DNA of 22,413 bases, taken from Gemmatimonadota bacterium (lineage in GTDB: Bacteria; Gemmatimonadota; Gemmatimonadetes; Gemmatimonadales; GWC2-71-9). A program made the position numbers and the translations under genes. The stretch covers positions 1 to 22,413 of the forward strand of contig QHUD01000110.1 of assembly GCA_003221085.1 (NCBI GenBank), given 5' to 3'. The notes below the pieces were generated by a model that ran no database searches, was not told the origin of the DNA, and was given only the letters and a program-made list of their open reading frames with translations. Within the stretch, counting starts at the first letter, position 1. Each line of letters opens with the position of its first letter. Below, piece after piece: positions 20,575 to 22,413 of the stretch.

Positions 20575-21974
20575 CCCAACGCGGCCTTTTCCTCCTACTC
20601 GGGGTGGGACTCGCCGGGCAGGCGTCGCTCCCGGCCCAGACGGCAGTGGGCTTCGATCACGCGAAGCACCGCAAGGTGTTCGCGAGCTGCACGACGTGCC
20701 ACCTCGGCGCGGTCGAGCGGGGCGCTTCGCTGTGGCCTGACTCGGGGTCCTGCGCATCGTGCCATGACGGTCCGATTCAAAAGCGCGTGGTGTGGCAGCC
20801 CCGCCGGGAGTCGGCGCGCACCAACCTGCGGTTCGATCACCTCGGGCACACGCGCGGTGCGGTCGCCCGCCCGGCGGCGTGCGTCGCCTGCCACCAACAG
20901 CAAGGGGCCGCTTGGATGGCCGTCGCGGCGCTCGAGGCGCAGCGCTGTCTCGATTGCCACGGCGTGCGGACCGCGCACCTCGCTGCTCCCGACACGGCAT
21001 GCGCGACGTGTCACCTGCCGCTCGCCCGGGCTTCCCGGCTCACCGCGAAAGACGTCGCATCGTTCCCGACTCCTCCCTCGCACAAGCAGCCGGGGTACGC
21101 GGCCGGCGCCGGTCATGGCGCAGGCGCGAAGACTGCCGGAGCGAACTGCGCCACCTGCCACGCCCGCGATTTCTGCCTGCAGTGTCACGTGGACGCGCCC
21201 GAGCAGGCGGCGATCCAGTCGCTCGAGCCCGACTCGCGCTCCACGGCGATTCGTGCCGGGCTCCGGGCGCCGGCGAGCCATGACGACCCAGGTTTTCTCG
21301 CGAGTCACGGTGCCACAGTCAAACGCGCGCCCGAGACCTGCGCGACGTGTCACACGCGGGAAAGCTGCTTGACCTGTCACTCAGCGACCACTCGGGTGGC
21401 GGCGGGACTGCCGCCTGCTGGGCCCGGCCGCGGCCGGGGGGCCGAAGTCACGCGCCGGCGCCCGCCGTCGCACGGCCTGAACTACGCCGAGCAGCACGCC
21501 AATGCGGCAGCGGCGGTGCCGGCCACCTGCGCCGGTTGCCACACTCGCTCCGATTGCCTCGAGTGCCATCGGCCAGACGCGGCCCGAGCCGAGGGCTACC
21601 ATCCGGCCGGCTTCCTGGCGCGCCACCCGGCGTCCGCGTACGCTCGCGAGACCAGCTGCAGCGACTGCCACAACGCCGCTGGTTTTTGTACCACCTGCCA
21701 CGCCACTGCTGGGCTCGTTTCGCAAGGAGGGCCGTTGCGGCCGGGCTATCACGACTTCAACAATTTCTTCATCGCCGGTCACGGGCAGGCAGCACGCCAG
21801 AGCCTCGAGACCTGCGTCGGGTGCCACGTCGAAAAGGACTGCTTGACGTGCCATTCGGCCCTCCGCGCTCGCCACATCAACCCGCACGGTCCCGGCTTCG
21901 ACGCGAACCGATTGAGGAAGAAAAACCCGCAGATGTGCACGGCCTGTCACGGGACGAGCATCCCGACGCGGTGA
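20571..21974 (+). CDS. Exported 16-haem cytochrome c with repeated dihaem modules
   Basis: Starting from GTG 20571, which overlaps the barrel stop, the protein has 467 residues. A signal peptide (MTQRGLFLLLGVGLAGQ, ending about SLPAQT) leads into FDHAKHRKVFASCTTCH. I count 16 CXXCH sites. The first five are spread out; the next ten form five pairs with four or five residues between the motifs (CATCHARDFCLQCH, CATCHTRESCLTCH, CAGCHTRSDCLECH, CSDCHNAAGFCTTCH, CVGCHVEKDCLTCH), each preceded by a His-containing SH/YH...H segment; CTACH is last. The pairs recur every 43 to 64 residues, so the protein grew by duplicating a dihaem unit into a linear haem wire. In the conduit it is the best candidate for the MtrA-like cytochrome inside the barrel, or a periplasmic/outer wire. 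Confidence 0.88.
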   Translation: MTQRGLFLLLGVGLAGQASLPAQTAVGFDHAKHRKVFASCTTCHLGAVERGASLWPDSGSCASCHDGPIQKRVVWQPRRESARTNLRFDHLGHTRGAVARPAACVACHQQQGAAWMAVAALEAQRCLDCHGVRTAHLAAPDTACATCHLPLARASRLTAKDVASFPTPPSHKQPGYAAGAGHGAGAKTAGANCATCHARDFCLQCHVDAPEQAAIQSLEPDSRSTAIRAGLRAPASHDDPGFLASHGATVKRAPETCATCHTRESCLTCHSATTRVAAGLPPAGPGRGRGAEVTRRRPPSHGLNYAEQHANAAAAVPATCAGCHTRSDCLECHRPDAARAEGYHPAGFLARHPASAYARETSCSDCHNAAGFCTTCHATAGLVSQGGPLRPGYHDFNNFFIAGHGQAARQSLETCVGCHVEKDCLTCHSALRARHINPHGPGFDANRLRKKNPQMCTACHGTSIPTR

Positions 21975-22008
21975 CGGGCCTAAGGTATGAAGGGCTATGC
22001 TCGAAAAC

Positions 22009-22052
22009 TTCAGGGCCGTTTCAGCCTGCACTCACGCGCGGGAGGCTAGGAT
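22009..22052 (+). promoter_or_regulatory. Phased-repeat promoter of hsp20 (strong example)
   Basis: TTCAG (22009-22013), TTCAG (22020-22024) and CTCAC (22031-22035) at exact 11-bp steps, an 11-nt gap, then TAGGAT (22047-22052). The same -10 word at the same distance is found for the usp-DUF302 operon on the other strand. The implied start is about 22059, giving a leader of about 23 nt. Confidence 0.75.
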
Positions 22053-22081
22053 GCTAGCGCACCTTAGAGGAGGCAAGGATC

Positions 22082-22413
22082 ATGTTCGGTATCACGAAGC
22101 CCGTGCGGGATCCGATGCTGGATCTCCTGTATCAGCTGGAGCGCCGGATGGGGCGCGTGTTCTACGAGCCATTCCGTGCGTTCGAGTGGACGCCCGCCGA
22201 GGCGGCTGCGGCCGCGTGGGTGCCCCTCGTGGACATCTTCGAGGAGCACGACCAGATCCGTCTGGTGGCAGAGATTCCCGGCGTGCAGTCCGAGGCGCTG
22301 AAGATCGCAGTCGAGGGGAACCTGCTCACGATCAAAGGGACCAAGGAGCAGGTGGCCGAGGAGCAGGCCGAGAAGATCCATCGGTACGAGCGCGCCTACG
22401 GGGCGTTCGAGCG
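22082..22413 (+). CDS. Hsp20 small heat-shock protein (3' end missing)
   Basis: The ATG at 22082 follows AGAGGAGG (22066-22073) by 8 nt. The 110 visible codons begin MFGITKPVRDPMLDLLYQLE, then the alpha-crystallin domain: WVPLVDIFEEHDQIRLVAEI, PGVQSEALKIAVEGNLLTIKG, and HRYERAYGAFE at the window edge. The C-terminal part of the domain and the IXI tail are outside the window. Small heat-shock proteins are ATP-independent holdases that keep unfolding proteins soluble. A shared-regulon promoter suggests stress or low-oxygen control instead of classical heat control, like HspX/Acr of the DosR regulon; no CIRCE element is present. Confidence 0.93.
   Translation, partial: MFGITKPVRDPMLDLLYQLERRMGRVFYEPFRAFEWTPAEAAAAAWVPLVDIFEEHDQIRLVAEIPGVQSEALKIAVEGNLLTIKGTKEQVAEEQAEKIHRYERAYGAFE

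Noticed and set aside
22045..22058. Hairpin GCTAG-GATG-CTAGC before hsp20 as an RNA thermometer
   Set aside because: It overlaps the predicted -10 TAGGAT and would lie at or before the transcript start, so it is probably not in the RNA.
1..22413. tRNA or rRNA genes, insertion sequences, CRISPR arrays, phage or integrase genes
   Set aside because: None were seen on either strand; no transposase motifs or clustered repeat-spacer units are present.

Overview
This is a GC-rich, gene-dense bacterial window. A diderm (Gram-negative-type) cell is implied by an outer-membrane beta-barrel encoded between two multihaem cytochromes. The mix of a NirK-type reductase, a ba3-type oxidase, very large multihaem cytochromes and many stress genes would fit Gemmatimonadota or a similar soil/sediment phylum. 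That placement is inference: there is no rRNA or marker gene here.

Layout. 1-753 (-): two-domain universal stress protein (Usp), cut by the left edge. 960-2433 (+): NirK-like copper reductase and a small cytochrome c. 2506-4639 (+): radical SAM/SPASM gene broken by an internal deletion, overlapping a ferritin-like/VIT iron transporter. 4713-5114 (+): CBS-pair protein. 5121-6267 (-): second Usp plus DUF302. 6403-7674 (+): histidine kinase with a DevS/DosS-type GAF domain. 7733-12137 (+): one tightly packed operon of OmpR-type response regulator, membrane histidine kinase, globin and ba3 oxidase subunits IIa, II and I. 12142-12447 (-): small cysteine-rich membrane or exported protein. 12608-14464 (+): metal P1B-ATPase whose 3' end runs into a Usp remnant on the other strand. 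14784-15409 (+): DUF4389 membrane protein split by a frameshift. 15590-21974 (+): electron-conduit cluster made of a lipoprotein-like 8-haem cytochrome (frameshifted), a NapC-type membrane-anchored 20-haem cytochrome, a beta-barrel and a secreted 16-haem cytochrome. 22082-end (+): Hsp20, cut by the right edge.

The main finding is a shared promoter architecture. Upstream of nine genes or operons on both strands (two usp, nirK, radical SAM-VIT, CBS, the regulator-oxidase operon, the small cysteine-rich gene, the metal ATPase and hsp20) there are direct repeats of a TTCA/CTCA half-site. They lie at 11-bp steps, and the last one sits exactly 11 nt before a -10-like hexamer that almost always reads xAxxxT. 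This is the geometry expected for a PhoB/OmpR-family activator. The only such regulator in the window has the array in front of its own gene, so it is the best candidate. The gene set (Usp, CBS, Hsp20, metal ATPase, nitrogen-oxide and oxygen respiration, DevS-like sensor) resembles in content the mycobacterial DosR dormancy regulon, but with a different regulator family and operator. I read the window as a low-oxygen/nitrogen-oxide survival and respiration island next to an apparent 44-haem trans-envelope electron conduit.

Three genes carry frame disruptions (radical SAM, DUF4389, 8-haem cytochrome) and one usp is a remnant. Sequence alone cannot separate assembly error from real decay, except that the radical SAM and usp lesions are larger than single-base errors.
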